DNA from: Pseudomonas cremoricolorata
Lineage (GTDB): Bacteria; Pseudomonadota; Gammaproteobacteria; Pseudomonadales; Pseudomonadaceae
Reading direction: 5' to 3'
Length of the DNA stretch: 64,000 nt
NCBI RefSeq assembly: GCF_000759535.1
Contig: NZ_CP009455.1
Coordinates: 2,790,001-2,854,000, forward strand
Position 1 is the first letter of the stretch. Each line of letters opens with the position of its first letter. A program made the translations under genes and the position numbers. Shown here piece by piece: positions 17,109 to 26,947 of this stretch. Below the pieces are notes generated by a model, which was not told the DNA's origin, ran no database searches, and was given only the letters and a program-made list of their open reading frames with translations.

Positions 17109-17130
17109 TAATTTGACTGCATCTACATTT
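17109..17130 (+). promoter_or_regulatory. Possible Vfr/Crp-like site overlapping the fleQ promoter
   Basis: TTTGA-N6-CTACA with AT-rich flanks resembles the Crp/Vfr consensus TGTGA-N6-TCACA (seven of ten core bases). It overlaps the predicted -35 of fleQ. In P. aeruginosa Vfr represses fleQ by binding at its promoter, so the placement is sensible, but the match is imperfect. Confidence 0.35.
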
Positions 17131-17141
17131 TTTACTTTACT
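17113..17141 (+). promoter_or_regulatory. Sigma-70 promoter of fleQ
   Basis: TTGACT and TTTACT are separated by 17 bases, in an AT-rich island about 105 bp before fleQ. FleQ heads the hierarchy in Pseudomonas and is transcribed by sigma-70, consistent with this element. Confidence 0.5.
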
Positions 17142-17245
17142 AGTGGCTGTTTTCGAATTTCAGACGTCCGAACGCTGACAATCTTGTCGGAATGATGTCG
17201 AACTCGCCTCCCCGGCGCCGATATGACTAGGGAAGTTGCTATTGC

Positions 17246-18721
17246 ATGTGGCGTGAAACCAAGATTCTGCTGATCGACGACGACAGCGACCGGCGCCGCG
17301 ATATGGCGGTGGTGCTGAACTTTCTGGGCGAAGACAACCTTGCCTGCTCTAGCCAGCAATGGCAGCAGACGGTCGAGTCATTGCCTTCGAGCCGCGAGGT
17401 ACTCTGCGTGTTCATCGGCTCGGTGGACGCGCCGGGCGGGGTCCTTGGGCAGCTTAAGACCGTCGCAGGGTGGGATGAGTTCCTCCCTGTTATGCTTTTA
17501 GGTGAAATTTCTTCCGCCGACTTCCCCGACGAGCAGCGCCGGCGTGTGCTGTCCAATCTGCAAATGCCGCCCAGCTACAGCCAGTTGCTCGATTCCCTGC
17601 ACCGTGCCCAGGTCTATCGCGAGATGTACGACCAGGCCCGTGAGCGTGGCCGTCAGCGCGAGCCCAACCTGTTCCGCAGCCTGGTAGGCACCAGCCGCGC
17701 CATCCAGCATGTGCGGCAGATGATGCAGCAAGTCGCCGACACCGACGCCAGTGTGCTGATTCTCGGTGAATCGGGGACGGGCAAGGAAGTCGTTGCGCGC
17801 AACCTGCACTACCACTCCAAGCGCCGTGATGCGCCGTTCGTGCCGGTCAACTGCGGGGCGATTCCTGCCGAGTTGCTGGAAAGTGAGCTGTTCGGACACG
17901 AGAAGGGCGCGTTCACTGGCGCCATCACCAGCCGCGCCGGGCGTTTCGAGCTGGCCAATGGCGGCACGCTGTTTCTCGACGAAATCGGCGACATGCCGCT
18001 ACCTATGCAGGTGAAGTTGCTGCGCGTGCTGCAGGAACGCACCTTCGAGCGGGTCGGCAGCAACAAGACCCAGAGCGTGGACGTGCGCATCATCGCCGCG
18101 ACCCACAAGAACCTGGAAACCATGATCGAAGCGGGCTCGTTCCGCGAAGACCTGTATTACCGGCTCAACGTCTTCCCCATCGAGATGGCCCCGCTGCGCG
18201 AGCGCGTCGAAGACATCCCGCTGCTGATGAACGAGCTGATTTCGCGCATGGAGCATGAAAAGCGCGGGTCCATTCGCTTCAACTCGGCAGCGATCATGTC
18301 ACTGTGTCGGCACGGCTGGCCAGGCAACGTCCGTGAACTGGCCAACCTGGTCGAGCGCATGGCGATCATGCATCCCTATGGGGTGATCGGGGTGGCGGAG
18401 CTGCCGAAGAAATTCCGCTACATCGAGGACGAGGACGAGCAACTGGTCGACAGCCTGCGCAGCGACCTCGAAGAGCGCGTGGCCATCAACGGCCATACCC
18501 CGAACTTCGCCAGCCAGGCGATGCTGCCGGCAGAAGGGCTCGATCTGAAGGACTACCTCGGGGGCCTTGAACAAGGGCTGATCCAGCAGGCCCTGGACGA
18601 CGCCAACGGCATCGTCGCCCGCGCTGCCGAACGCCTGCGCATCCGCCGTACCACACTGGTCGAGAAAATGCGCAAGTACGGCATGAGCCGCCGTGATGGT
18701 GAGGACTCGGCGGAGGAGTAG
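17246..18721 (+). CDS. fleQ: Master flagellar regulator FleQ (sigma-54 activator, c-di-GMP responsive)
   Basis: FleQ (491 aa) activates sigma-54 flagellar promoters and represses biofilm genes until c-di-GMP binds. The N-terminal receiver-like domain (1-120) is atypical. The AAA+ domain has Walker A GESGTGKE (174-181), GAFTGA for sigma-54 contact, and Walker B LFLDEIGD. The c-di-GMP residues known in P. aeruginosa are kept at the same positions: LFRS at 142-145 with R144, and R185-N186. The C-terminus carries a Fis-type HTH ([16 protein letters not shown]). It is followed by fleSR with its own sigma-54 promoter; FleN, encoded at 40501, is its known antagonist. Confidence 0.98.
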   Translation: MWRETKILLIDDDSDRRRDMAVVLNFLGEDNLACSSQQWQQTVESLPSSREVLCVFIGSVDAPGGVLGQLKTVAGWDEFLPVMLLGEISSADFPDEQRRRVLSNLQMPPSYSQLLDSLHRAQVYREMYDQARERGRQREPNLFRSLVGTSRAIQHVRQMMQQVADTDASVLILGESGTGKEVVARNLHYHSKRRDAPFVPVNCGAIPAELLESELFGHEKGAFTGAITSRAGRFELANGGTLFLDEIGDMPLPMQVKLLRVLQERTFERVGSNKTQSVDVRIIAATHKNLETMIEAGSFREDLYYRLNVFPIEMAPLRERVEDIPLLMNELISRMEHEKRGSIRFNSAAIMSLCRHGWPGNVRELANLVERMAIMHPYGVIGVAELPKKFRYIEDEDEQLVDSLRSDLEERVAINGHTPNFASQAMLPAEGLDLKDYLGGLEQGLIQQALDDANGIVARAAERLRIRRTTLVEKMRKYGMSRRDGEDSAEE

Positions 18722-18858
18722 GCTGGGCCGGGCCAGCGGTTGTGCCGCTGTGGGCCCAAGGGGGGCTTGATCCTCCCCCTCGATACCTGACTGTGTTGAG
18801 TCGGCTGGATTAGGCCTGTTGTGCAGGCCACCGAGCAGCGCAGACCATACAGCCACCC

Positions 18859-18874
18859 CGGCACGCCCCTTGCT
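18859..18874 (+). promoter_or_regulatory. Sigma-54 promoter of fleSR
   Basis: CGGCACG-CCCC-TTGCT has the invariant GG and GC with 10 bases between them, 53 bp before fleS. fleSR is a FleQ/sigma-54 target in Pseudomonas. Confidence 0.8.
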
Positions 18875-18927
18875 ACACCCTCGCCAACAGGTCGTTTTTA
18901 TGACGGTCAGCCACGCGAGAGTCCACG

Positions 18928-20148
18928 ATGCCCCAGGCCGCCTCCTTTTCCCGAGTTCCTGATCCACAGCGCCGTGTCCCGGTCGAACAGCAGAGCCGGG
19001 AGGGGCTGGAGCAAGCGTTCGCGCTGTTCAGCCAAGTCTCCAGCCAGCTCAACGAGTCGTACGGCATGCTCGAGGCGAGGGTCAGTGAGCTCAAGGGTGA
19101 ACTGGCGGTGGTCAGTGCCCAGCGCATGGCCGAACTGGCGGAAAAAGAACGGCTTGCCAATCGCTTGCTGAGCCTGCTGGACGTGTTGCCCGGTGGCGTG
19201 ATCGTCATCGATGCTCAGGGACGGATCGCCGAAGCCAACCCTGCGGCCGCCGAGCTACTGGGTGAGCCTTTGCTCGGCGAGCTGTGGCGCGAGGTCATCG
19301 CCCGCAGTTTTGCCCCGCGCCAGGATGACGGTCATGAGGTGTCACTGCGCGATGGTCGGCGTCTGTCCATCGCCACCCGCTCGCTGGGCGATGAGCCGGG
19401 CCAGTTGGTGCTGCTCACCGACCTGACCGAAACCCGGCGCCTGCAAGACCAGCTCGCACGCAACGAACGGCTGTCGACCCTGGGGCGCATGGTGGCCTCG
19501 CTGGCCCATCAGATCCGCACGCCGCTGTCGGCTGCGATGCTTTATGCCGCGCATCTGGCCGATGGTGCCCAGCAGTTGCCCGAGCCCACCCGTGTGCGCT
19601 TCGCCACTCAGCTCAAGGAGCGCCTGCACGAGCTTGAGCACCAAGTGCGCGACATGCTGGTATTCGCCCGCGGCGAACTGCCGTTGACCGACCGCCTGGC
19701 ACCCAAGGCGCTCTTTCAGGCCTTGCAGCAGGCCGCCCACAGTCATCTGCAAGGCCATGCCGTGCGCTGGCAGTGCGATGCGCGGTTCGGCGAGGTGTTG
19801 TGCAATCGCGACACCCTGGTCGGCGCCATGCTCAACCTGATCGACAACGCAGTGCAGGCCAGCAGCGGTGGTGCTCGCCTGAAGGTGCACCTGTGGCGCC
19901 GTGACCAGTACTTGCATCTGTGCGTCAGCGATGCCGGCAGCGGCATCGAACCGCAGGTGCTGGCGCGCCTGGGCGAGCCTTTCGTTACCACCAAATCGAA
20001 CGGCACCGGGCTGGGCCTGGCGGTGGTCAAGGCGGTGCTGCGTGCCCATCAGGGCCAGGTGCGTGTGCGTTCGCGGCTCGGACGCGGCACCTGCATCACC
20101 CTGATCCTGCCGTTGATCGCCACACCTGCCAGCCAGGCACTGGCATGA
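18928..20148 (+). CDS. fleS: Flagellar sensor histidine kinase FleS
   Basis: FleS (406 aa) is the kinase partner of FleR and controls the hook/late rod tier of the hierarchy. There are no membrane segments, so it is cytoplasmic. An N-terminal coiled coil (about 25-80) precedes a PAS domain (about 80-170). The HisKA box is SLAHQIRTPLSA with His194. The HATPase domain shows NLIDNAVQAS, DAGSGIEP and GTGLGLAVVKAV. Its stop overlaps the fleR start (ATGA), giving translational coupling. Confidence 0.96.
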   Translation: MPQAASFSRVPDPQRRVPVEQQSREGLEQAFALFSQVSSQLNESYGMLEARVSELKGELAVVSAQRMAELAEKERLANRLLSLLDVLPGGVIVIDAQGRIAEANPAAAELLGEPLLGELWREVIARSFAPRQDDGHEVSLRDGRRLSIATRSLGDEPGQLVLLTDLTETRRLQDQLARNERLSTLGRMVASLAHQIRTPLSAAMLYAAHLADGAQQLPEPTRVRFATQLKERLHELEHQVRDMLVFARGELPLTDRLAPKALFQALQQAAHSHLQGHAVRWQCDARFGEVLCNRDTLVGAMLNLIDNAVQASSGGARLKVHLWRRDQYLHLCVSDAGSGIEPQVLARLGEPFVTTKSNGTGLGLAVVKAVLRAHQGQVRVRSRLGRGTCITLILPLIATPASQALA

Positions 20149-21503
20149 CCGGTGCCGTGCTGCTGGTCGAGGACGACCGCAACCTGCGCCAGGCCCTGGC
20201 CGATACCCTCGAGATCGGTGGCTTCGCCTGGCATGCGGTCGGTTCTGCCGAAGCGGCGCTGCAGGCCGTCAGCCAGCAGGCCTTCAGCCTGGTGGTGAGC
20301 GACGTCAACATGCCCGGCATGGACGGCCATGCACTGCTCGCCGAACTGCGCCAACGCCAGCCGCAGTTGCCGGTGCTGTTGATGACCGCCCACGCGGCGG
20401 TAGAGCGTGCGGTCGACGCCATGCGCCAGGGCGCGGTGGATTACCTGGTCAAGCCGTTCGAGCCGCGCGCGCTGCTCGATCTGGTCACTCGCCATGCTGC
20501 CAATCGCGTGGTCGATGACGCAGGTCCGGTCGCCTTCGCCGCCAGCAGTCAGCAACTGTTGGCCCTGGCCGCGCGGGTGGCGCGCAGTGAGTCGACGGTC
20601 ATGATCTGCGGCGAGTCCGGCACCGGCAAGGAGGTGCTGGCCCGCTACATTCACCAGCAATCGGCGCGCAGCCAAGGGCCGTTCGTGGCGATCAACTGCG
20701 CGGCGATTCCGGACAACATGCTCGAAGCGACCCTGTTCGGCCACGAGAAAGGCGCCTTTACTGGTGCCATCGCCGCGCAGCCGGGCAAGTTCGAACAGGC
20801 CGACGGCGGCAGCCTGCTGCTCGATGAGATTTCCGAAATGCCTTTGAGCCTGCAAGCCAAACTGCTGCGGGTGTTGCAAGAGCGTGAAGTGGAGCGAGTG
20901 GGCGGACGCAAGCCGATCGCCCTGGATATCCGCGTGCTTGCTACCAGCAACCGTGACCTGGCCGCTGAAGTGGCGGCGGGGCGTTTTCGTGAAGACCTCT
21001 ATTACCGTCTCTCGGTTTTCCCCCTGGCCTGGCAGCCGCTGCGCGAGCGTCGCGACGATATCCTGCCGCTGGCCGAGCGTCTGCTGGCGCGCCATGCCAG
21101 CAAGATGCGTCATGCCCCGGTGCGTCTGTCGCCGGCAGCCGCCGCCGGCCTGCGCGATTATCCCTGGCCGGGCAACGTACGTGAGCTGGACAACGCGATG
21201 CAGCGGGCGTTGATTCTGCAGCAGGGGGGGCTGATCGAGGTGGCGGATTTCTGTCTGCCTGGGATCGGCGCTGCCCCGGCCCACGCCGTGCCCTTGGGCA
21301 GCGTGGAAGGCGCTGAAGCCTCGGGGCTGGGCGATGATCTGCGCCGTCACGAATTCCAGATGATCCTCGACACCTTGCGCGCCGAACGGGGCCGGCGCAA
21401 GGAAGCCGCCGAGCGTCTCGGCATCAGCCCGCGAACCCTGCGCTACAAGCTGGCGCAGATGCGCGACGCCGGTTTCGACGTCGACGCCAGCCTCGACATC
21501 TGA
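20145..21503 (+). CDS. fleR: Flagellar response regulator FleR (sigma-54 activator)
   Basis: FleR (452 aa) is the NtrC-type regulator of the late rod/hook tier. The receiver domain has the phospho-acceptor Asp53 (VVSDVNMPGMDG) and a K in LVKPFEPR. The AAA+ domain has [19 protein letters not shown] and LLLDEISEMP. A Fis-type HTH (KEAAERLGISPRTLRYKL) ends the protein. I start at ATG 20145, which overlaps the fleS stop and begins the receiver domain (MTGAVLLVEDD); the open frame upstream from 19920 overlaps fleS and is not coding. Confidence 0.97.
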   Translation: MTGAVLLVEDDRNLRQALADTLEIGGFAWHAVGSAEAALQAVSQQAFSLVVSDVNMPGMDGHALLAELRQRQPQLPVLLMTAHAAVERAVDAMRQGAVDYLVKPFEPRALLDLVTRHAANRVVDDAGPVAFAASSQQLLALAARVARSESTVMICGESGTGKEVLARYIHQQSARSQGPFVAINCAAIPDNMLEATLFGHEKGAFTGAIAAQPGKFEQADGGSLLLDEISEMPLSLQAKLLRVLQEREVERVGGRKPIALDIRVLATSNRDLAAEVAAGRFREDLYYRLSVFPLAWQPLRERRDDILPLAERLLARHASKMRHAPVRLSPAAAAGLRDYPWPGNVRELDNAMQRALILQQGGLIEVADFCLPGIGAAPAHAVPLGSVEGAEASGLGDDLRRHEFQMILDTLRAERGRRKEAAERLGISPRTLRYKLAQMRDAGFDVDASLDI

Positions 21504-21530
21504 GGCTTTTCCAAAGGGTTGCGAGCGGGC

Positions 21531-21546
21531 TGGCATTCTTGTTGCT
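21531..21546 (+). promoter_or_regulatory. Sigma-54 promoter of fliE operon
   Basis: TGGCATT-CTTG-TTGCT is a near-consensus -24/-12 element 60 bp before fliE and 27 bp after fleR. It fits FleQ-dependent transcription of fliEFGHIJ. Confidence 0.88.
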
Positions 21547-21606
21547 AGTTCCTCTCTACCTGCCGCATGAGTGTCAAAAAAATGCGGCCGCCGGAGAGAG
21601 AAATCC

Positions 21607-21933
21607 ATGACCCAAGGTGTTCAATTCAATCGTCTGATGCTCGACATGCGCGCCATGCAGGCCGACGCCATGTCCATGCCCAAAGCCGCCGCTGCGCCTG
21701 AGCTGGGGCAGAACTCGTTCGCCGACATGCTCGGCCAGGCGATTGGCAAGGTGCACGAGACTCAGCAGTCGTCCAACGCCTTGGCCAATGCCTTCGAAGT
21801 CGGCAAGGGCAATGTCGACCTGACCGACGTGATGATCGCCTCGCAGAAGGCCTCGGTGTCGTTCCAGGCGCTCACTCAGGTACGCAACAAGCTGGTCCAG
21901 GCGTACCAGGACATCATGCAGATGCCAGTTTGA
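21607..21933 (+). CDS. fliE: Flagellar MS-ring/rod adaptor FliE
   Basis: FliE (108 aa) joins the MS-ring to the proximal rod and is the first exported substrate. The C-terminal helix [20 protein letters not shown] with [17 protein letters not shown] is the family signature. ATG 21607 is chosen over the in-frame 21571 start, with AGAGAG just upstream (21595-21600). fliF follows after 11 bp. Confidence 0.95.
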   Translation: MTQGVQFNRLMLDMRAMQADAMSMPKAAAAPELGQNSFADMLGQAIGKVHETQQSSNALANAFEVGKGNVDLTDVMIASQKASVSFQALTQVRNKLVQAYQDIMQMPV

Positions 21934-21944
21934 GGGCTCAGTAA

Positions 21945-23723
21945 GTGGCCGATGCAGCTGTCGACAATCCACCCGCCAAGAGCGGTCTGCGTGCAGGCAA
22001 AGGCCTGCCAGGCCTGGCGTTCCTGGAAAACATCTCGCGCATGCCGGCGCTGCGCCAGGTCGGCCTGCTGGTCGGGCTGGCCGCAAGCGTGGCGGTGGGC
22101 TTCGCCGTGGTGCTGTGGTCGCAGCAGCCGGACTACCGTCCGCTGTATGGCAGCCTCGCCGGGCTCGACACCAAGCAGGTCATCGAAGCCCTCGGCGCTG
22201 CCGACATCGGCTATCGCGTCGAACCCAACTCCGGCGCGCTGCTGGTCAAGGCCGATGATTTGTCCCGTGCGCGCATGAAGCTGGCCGCCGCCGGCGTGGC
22301 GCCGAGTGACGGCAACGTCGGCTTCGAACTGCTGGACAAGGATCAGGGCCTGGGCACCAGCCAGTTCATGGAGGCCACGCGCTATCGCCGCGGCCTGGAA
22401 GGTGAACTGGCGCGCACCGTGTCGAGCCTGAACAACGTCAAGGCTGCCCGCGTGCACCTGGCGATTCCGAAAAGTTCGGTGTTCGTCCGCGACGAACGCA
22501 AGCCCAGTGCCTCGGTGCTGGTCGAGATGTACCCCGGGCGCACCCTGGACAACGGCCAGGTGATGGCCATCGTCAATCTGGTCGCCACCAGCGTGCCGGA
22601 GCTGGACAAGTCGCAGGTCACCGTGGTCGACCAGAAGGGCAACCTGCTCTCCGAGCAGTTGCAGGACACCGCGTTGACCATGGCCGGCAAGCAGTACGAC
22701 TACAGCCGACGCATGGAAGGCCTGCTGACCCAGCGCGTGCAGAGCATCCTGCAGCCGGTGCTGGGCAATGACCGCTACAAGGCCGAAGTGTCCGCCGATG
22801 TCGACTTCAGCGCCGTCGAATCGACCTCTGAGCAGTTCAACCCCGAGCAGCCGGCGCTGCGCAGCGAGCAGTCGGTCGACGAGCAGCGCTCCAGCAGCCA
22901 GGGCCCGCAGGGCGTGCCGGGGGCCTTGAGCAACCAGCCGCCGGGGGCCGCGACCGCGCCGCAGAACGCTACCGCCGCAGCCGCTGCCGCCGGCGCTATT
23001 CAGCCTGGCCAGCCGCTGCTCGATGCCAACGGCCAGCAGGTCATGGACCCGGCCACCGGCCAGCCGATGCTCGCACCGTACCCCAGCGACAAGCGTCAAC
23101 AGAGCACCAAGAACTTCGAACTGGACCGCTCGATCAGCCACACCCGCCAGCAGCAGGGGCGCCTGACCCGGCTGTCGGTAGCGGTGGTAGTCGACGATCA
23201 GGTCAAGCTCGATGCCACCACCGGCGAGGCCACGCGCACGCCGTGGAGCAGTGACGACCTGGCCCGCTTCACCCGCTTGGTGCAGGATGCGGTCGGTTTC
23301 GACGCCAGCCGCGGCGACAGCGTCAGCGTGATCAACGTGCCATTCGCCGCCGACCGTGGCGAGGTGCTGGTGGACATTCCGTTCTACTCGCAGCCCTGGT
23401 TCTGGGACATCGTCAAGCAAGTGCTGGGGGTGCTGTTCATTCTCGTGCTGGTGTTCGGCGTGCTGCGCCCGGTGCTCAACAACATCACCGGTGGTGGCAA
23501 GCAGGCCGCTGGCGGCGAAGGCGACGGCGAGCTGGGCGGCATGCTCGGCCTGGACGGCGAGCTGGGCAACGATCGGGTCAGCCTCGGCGGCCCGCAAAGC
23601 ATCCTGCTGCCAAGCCCGACCGAGGGCTACGAAGCGCAGCTCAACGCAATCAAAGGCCTGGTGGCCGAAGACCCGGGCCGTGTCGCCCAAGTCGTGAAGG
23701 ATTGGATCAACGCCGATGAGTGA
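21945..23723 (+). CDS. fliF: Flagellar MS-ring protein FliF
   Basis: FliF (592 aa, GTG start) forms the inner-membrane MS-ring, the base on which the flagellum is built. An N-terminal transmembrane helix lies at about 38-58. The ring-building motifs follow (SLAGLDTKQVIEALGAADIG). An Ala/Gln/Pro-rich insert lies near 310-360, and a second transmembrane helix at about 487-508. The C-terminal tail (EGYEAQLNAIKGLVAEDPGR, then VVKDWINADE) binds FliG. The gene overlaps fliG by 8 bp, indicating coupled translation of the interacting partners. Confidence 0.97.
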   Translation: MADAAVDNPPAKSGLRAGKGLPGLAFLENISRMPALRQVGLLVGLAASVAVGFAVVLWSQQPDYRPLYGSLAGLDTKQVIEALGAADIGYRVEPNSGALLVKADDLSRARMKLAAAGVAPSDGNVGFELLDKDQGLGTSQFMEATRYRRGLEGELARTVSSLNNVKAARVHLAIPKSSVFVRDERKPSASVLVEMYPGRTLDNGQVMAIVNLVATSVPELDKSQVTVVDQKGNLLSEQLQDTALTMAGKQYDYSRRMEGLLTQRVQSILQPVLGNDRYKAEVSADVDFSAVESTSEQFNPEQPALRSEQSVDEQRSSSQGPQGVPGALSNQPPGAATAPQNATAAAAAAGAIQPGQPLLDANGQQVMDPATGQPMLAPYPSDKRQQSTKNFELDRSISHTRQQQGRLTRLSVAVVVDDQVKLDATTGEATRTPWSSDDLARFTRLVQDAVGFDASRGDSVSVINVPFAADRGEVLVDIPFYSQPWFWDIVKQVLGVLFILVLVFGVLRPVLNNITGGGKQAAGGEGDGELGGMLGLDGELGNDRVSLGGPQSILLPSPTEGYEAQLNAIKGLVAEDPGRVAQVVKDWINADE

Positions 23724-24735
23724 TAACCGCGCCGTAACTGCCAAGCTCAGCCGCGTCGACAAGGCGGCCATTCTCCTGCTGTCCTTGGGCGAAACCGACG
23801 CTGCCCAAGTGCTGCGCCACATGGGTCCAAAGGAAGTGCAACGGGTCGGTGTGGCCATGGCGCAGATGGGTAACATCCATCGCGACCAGGTCGAGCAGGT
23901 CATGAGCGAGTTCGTCGAAACCGTCGGCGATCAGACCAGTCTGGGCGTTGGCTCCGATGGCTATATTCGCAAGATGCTCAACCAGGCCCTGGGCGAAGAC
24001 AAGGCCAACGGCCTGATCGACCGCATCCTGCTGGGCGGCAACACCAGCGGCCTGGACAGCCTCAAATGGATGGAGCCGCGGGCCGTAGCCGACGTCATTC
24101 GCTACGAGCACCCGCAGATCCAGGCCATCGTCGTCGCCTACCTCGACCCCGACCAGGCCGGTGAGGTGCTGAGCAACTTCGACCACAAGGTGCGCCTGGA
24201 CATCATCCTGCGCGTGTCGTCGCTCAACACCGTGCAGCCGGCGGCGCTCAAGGAACTCAACCAGATTCTGGAAAAGCAGTTCTCCGGCAACTCCAACGCC
24301 GCCCGCACCACCCTGGGCGGCATCAAGCGCGCCGCCGACATCATGAACTTCCTCGACAGCTCGGTCGAAGGTCAACTGATGGACTCGATCCGCGAGGTCG
24401 ATGGCGACCTGTCCGAGCAGATCGAAGACTTGATGTTCGTGTTCAACAACCTGGGCGACGTCGACGACCGCGGTATTCAGTCGCTGCTGCGCGAGGTGTC
24501 CTCGGACGTGCTGGTGGTGGCCCTCAAGGGCGCCGACGACCGGGTCAAGGACAAGGTCTTCAAGAACATGTCCAAGCGCGCTTCGGAACTGCTGCGCGAC
24601 GACCTCGAGGCCAAGGGCCCGGTGCGCGTCAGCGACGTGGAGGCGGCGCAGAAGGAAATCCTCACCATCGCCCGACGCATGGCCGATGCCGGCGAGATCA
24701 TGCTCGGCAGCAAGGGCGGCGAGGAAATGATCTGA
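23716..24735 (+). CDS. fliG: Flagellar motor switch protein FliG
   Basis: FliG (339 aa) is the rotor protein that contacts the stator and FliM. The N-terminal domain (KLSRVDKAAILLLSLGETDA) binds FliF. The middle domain has the EHPQ motif (YEHPQIQAIVVAYLDPDQAG). The C-terminal torque domain contains the charged helix KGADDRVKDKVFKNMSKRAS with conserved Arg and Asp residues, and ends close to EVDGDL/DDLEAKGPVRVSDV. A 78-bp intergenic space with a hairpin separates it from fliH. Confidence 0.97.
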   Translation: MSDNRAVTAKLSRVDKAAILLLSLGETDAAQVLRHMGPKEVQRVGVAMAQMGNIHRDQVEQVMSEFVETVGDQTSLGVGSDGYIRKMLNQALGEDKANGLIDRILLGGNTSGLDSLKWMEPRAVADVIRYEHPQIQAIVVAYLDPDQAGEVLSNFDHKVRLDIILRVSSLNTVQPAALKELNQILEKQFSGNSNAARTTLGGIKRAADIMNFLDSSVEGQLMDSIREVDGDLSEQIEDLMFVFNNLGDVDDRGIQSLLREVSSDVLVVALKGADDRVKDKVFKNMSKRASELLRDDLEAKGPVRVSDVEAAQKEILTIARRMADAGEIMLGSKGGEEMI

Positions 24736-24767
24736 GTCTGACCGCGCGCTGCGTCGCGTCGACTGTG

Positions 24768-24790
24768 GCCGTGCCGCCTGAGGGCACGGC
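24768..24790 (+). other. Intra-operon hairpin between fliG and fliH
   Basis: GCCGTGCC and GGCACGGC form a perfect 8-bp stem with a 7-base loop, followed after 7 bases by TCTTTT. It sits 23 bp before the fliH ATG in an operon whose other genes overlap or nearly touch. It could attenuate transcription or set the fliG:fliH ratio; that is inference. Confidence 0.5.
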
Positions 24791-24813
24791 GCGAATTCTT
24801 TTAAGGCGTTGCC

Positions 24814-25593
24814 ATGTCCTCCACCGAACACCCCAGTGACCTGATCCGCGCCCGCGACCTGGAGGGCGTCGATGTGTGGGCGCTGCCCAGCTTCGACCCC
24901 GCGCCACCGCCAGCCGCAGAAGTGCCTGAGCAACCTCAGCCGGTCGAGGACGAGATCGAAGAGGTGCCGATCGACGAGGTGCAGCCCCTGACCCTCGAAG
25001 ACCTCGAAGCGATCCGCCAGGAGGCCTACAACGAGGGCTTCGCCACCGGCGAGCGCGAGGGCTTTCACAGCACCCAGCTTAAAGTGCGTCAGGAGGCCGA
25101 GGTGGCGTTGAGCGCCAAGCTCGCCAGTCTTGAACAGGTCATGCAGCACCTGCTCGAGCCGATTGCCGAGCAGGATACGCAGATCGAGCGCGGTATGGTG
25201 CACCTGGTCAGCCACATCGCCCGCCAAGTGATTGGCCGCGAGCTGCATACCGATTCCAGCCAGATCACCCAGGTGCTGCGTGAGGCGCTGAAACTGCTGC
25301 CAATGGGCGCCGACAATATTCGCATTCACCTCAATCCCCAGGATTTTGCCGCAGCCAAGGCCCTGCGCGAACGCCATGAAGAACAGTGGAAGTTGCTCGA
25401 AGACGAGTCGCTGCTGCCGGGCGGCTGCCGCATCGAGACCGCCCATAGCCGCATCGACGCGAGCATGGAAACGCGCATGGAAAAAGCCGTGGCGCAGCTG
25501 TTCGACCAGTTGCACGAACAGGCCCTGCATCCGGCGCCGGCCGACCTGTCCATCGACATTTCCAGCGCGCCGGACACCGCCGATGCGCCTTGA
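24814..25593 (+). CDS. fliH: Flagellar export apparatus stator-like protein FliH
   Basis: FliH (259 aa) is the cytoplasmic regulator of the export ATPase FliI. It has an acidic Pro-rich N-terminus, a GxxxG-like coiled-coil region ([20 protein letters not shown], about 67-90) and a C-terminal domain ([20 protein letters not shown], then [20 protein letters not shown]). Its last 11 bp overlap fliI, again suggesting coupled synthesis. Confidence 0.95.
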   Translation: MSSTEHPSDLIRARDLEGVDVWALPSFDPAPPPAAEVPEQPQPVEDEIEEVPIDEVQPLTLEDLEAIRQEAYNEGFATGEREGFHSTQLKVRQEAEVALSAKLASLEQVMQHLLEPIAEQDTQIERGMVHLVSHIARQVIGRELHTDSSQITQVLREALKLLPMGADNIRIHLNPQDFAAAKALRERHEEQWKLLEDESLLPGGCRIETAHSRIDASMETRMEKAVAQLFDQLHEQALHPAPADLSIDISSAPDTADAP

Positions 25594-26944
25594 CCGCACC
25601 AGTTTCGCCAAGCGCATCGGCGCCTATGCCGAGGCCATCGCGTTGCCCGCGCAGCCGGTGGCCGAGGGCCGTCTGCTGCGCATGGTCGGGCTGACCCTGG
25701 AAGCCGAAGGCCTGCGCGCGGCGGTCGGCAGCCGTTGCCGGGTGATCAACGACGACGGTTATCACGCGGTGGAAGTCGAAGCCGAGGTGATGGGCTTTTC
25801 CGGCAGCAAGGTGTTTCTGATGCCGGTCGGCAGTGTCGCGGGCATCGCCCCGGGTGCGCGGGTGGTGCCGCTGGACGATAACGGTCGCCTGCCGATGGGC
25901 ATGAGCATGCTTGGCCGTGTGCTGGACGGCGCCGGCCGCGCACTGGACGGCAAGGGCGGCATGAAGGCCGAGGACTGGGTACCGATGGAAGGCCCGACCA
26001 TCAACCCGCTCAACCGCGAGCCGATCAGCCAGCCACTGGATGTCGGCATCCGCAGCATCAACGGCCTGCTCACCGTCGGCCGTGGGCAGCGTCTGGGCCT
26101 GTTCGCCGGTACCGGTGTGGGTAAATCGGTGCTGCTGGGCATGATGACGCGCTTTACCGAGGCCGAGATCATCGTCGTCGGTCTGATCGGCGAACGGGGC
26201 CGTGAGGTCAAGGAATTCATCGAGCACATTCTCGGTGAAGAGGGCCTGAAGCGCTCGGTGGTGGTCGCATCCCCCGCCGACGACGCGCCGCTGATGCGTC
26301 TGCGCGCCGCCATGTATTGCACGCGCATCGCCGAATACTTCCGCGACAAGGGCAAGAACGTGCTGCTGTTGATGGACTCGCTGACCCGTTTCGCCCAGGC
26401 CCAGCGGGAAATCGCCCTGGCCATCGGCGAGCCACCGGCGACCCGCGGCTACCCGCCCTCGGTGTTCGCCAAGCTGCCCAAGCTGGTGGAGCGCGCCGGC
26501 AATGGTGAGGCGGGCGGTGGTTCGATCACGGCGTTCTACACGGTGCTGTCGGAGGGTGACGACCAGCAGGACCCGATCGCCGACTCGGCGCGTGGTGTGC
26601 TCGACGGCCATTTCGTGCTGTCGCGGCGGTTGGCCGAGGAAGGTCATTACCCAGCCATCGACATCGAAGCCTCGATCAGCCGGGTGATGCCGCAGGTGGT
26701 CGAGCACCAGCATTTGCGTGAGGCGCAGAAATTCAAGCAGCTGTGGTCGCGCCTGTCGCAGAGTCGCGATCTGATCAGCGTCGGCGCCTACGTCGCCGGG
26801 GGCGATCCGGAAACCGACCTGGCGATTGCCTTGCAGGGCAAGCTGGTCAGCTACCTGCGCCAGGCGCTGGACGAAAACGTCAGCATGGCGCAGAGCCGTG
26901 CGCAGTTGGCCGAGGTGTTCGCGGCCCCGGCGCCGGGCGCCTAA
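25583..26944 (+). CDS. fliI: Flagellum-specific export ATPase FliI
   Basis: FliI (453 aa) is the F1-beta-like ATPase that promotes substrate export. Walker A is [14 protein letters not shown], Walker B is [19 protein letters not shown], and the type III ATPase block [20 protein letters not shown] is intact. ATG 25583 gives the normal N-terminus ([19 protein letters not shown]) and overlaps the fliH end; the long open frame from 25346 lies inside fliH in another frame and is not used. fliJ starts 4 bp after the stop. Confidence 0.97.
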   Translation: MRLDRTSFAKRIGAYAEAIALPAQPVAEGRLLRMVGLTLEAEGLRAAVGSRCRVINDDGYHAVEVEAEVMGFSGSKVFLMPVGSVAGIAPGARVVPLDDNGRLPMGMSMLGRVLDGAGRALDGKGGMKAEDWVPMEGPTINPLNREPISQPLDVGIRSINGLLTVGRGQRLGLFAGTGVGKSVLLGMMTRFTEAEIIVVGLIGERGREVKEFIEHILGEEGLKRSVVVASPADDAPLMRLRAAMYCTRIAEYFRDKGKNVLLLMDSLTRFAQAQREIALAIGEPPATRGYPPSVFAKLPKLVERAGNGEAGGGSITAFYTVLSEGDDQQDPIADSARGVLDGHFVLSRRLAEEGHYPAIDIEASISRVMPQVVEHQHLREAQKFKQLWSRLSQSRDLISVGAYVAGGDPETDLAIALQGKLVSYLRQALDENVSMAQSRAQLAEVFAAPAPGA

Positions 26945-26947
26945 GCC

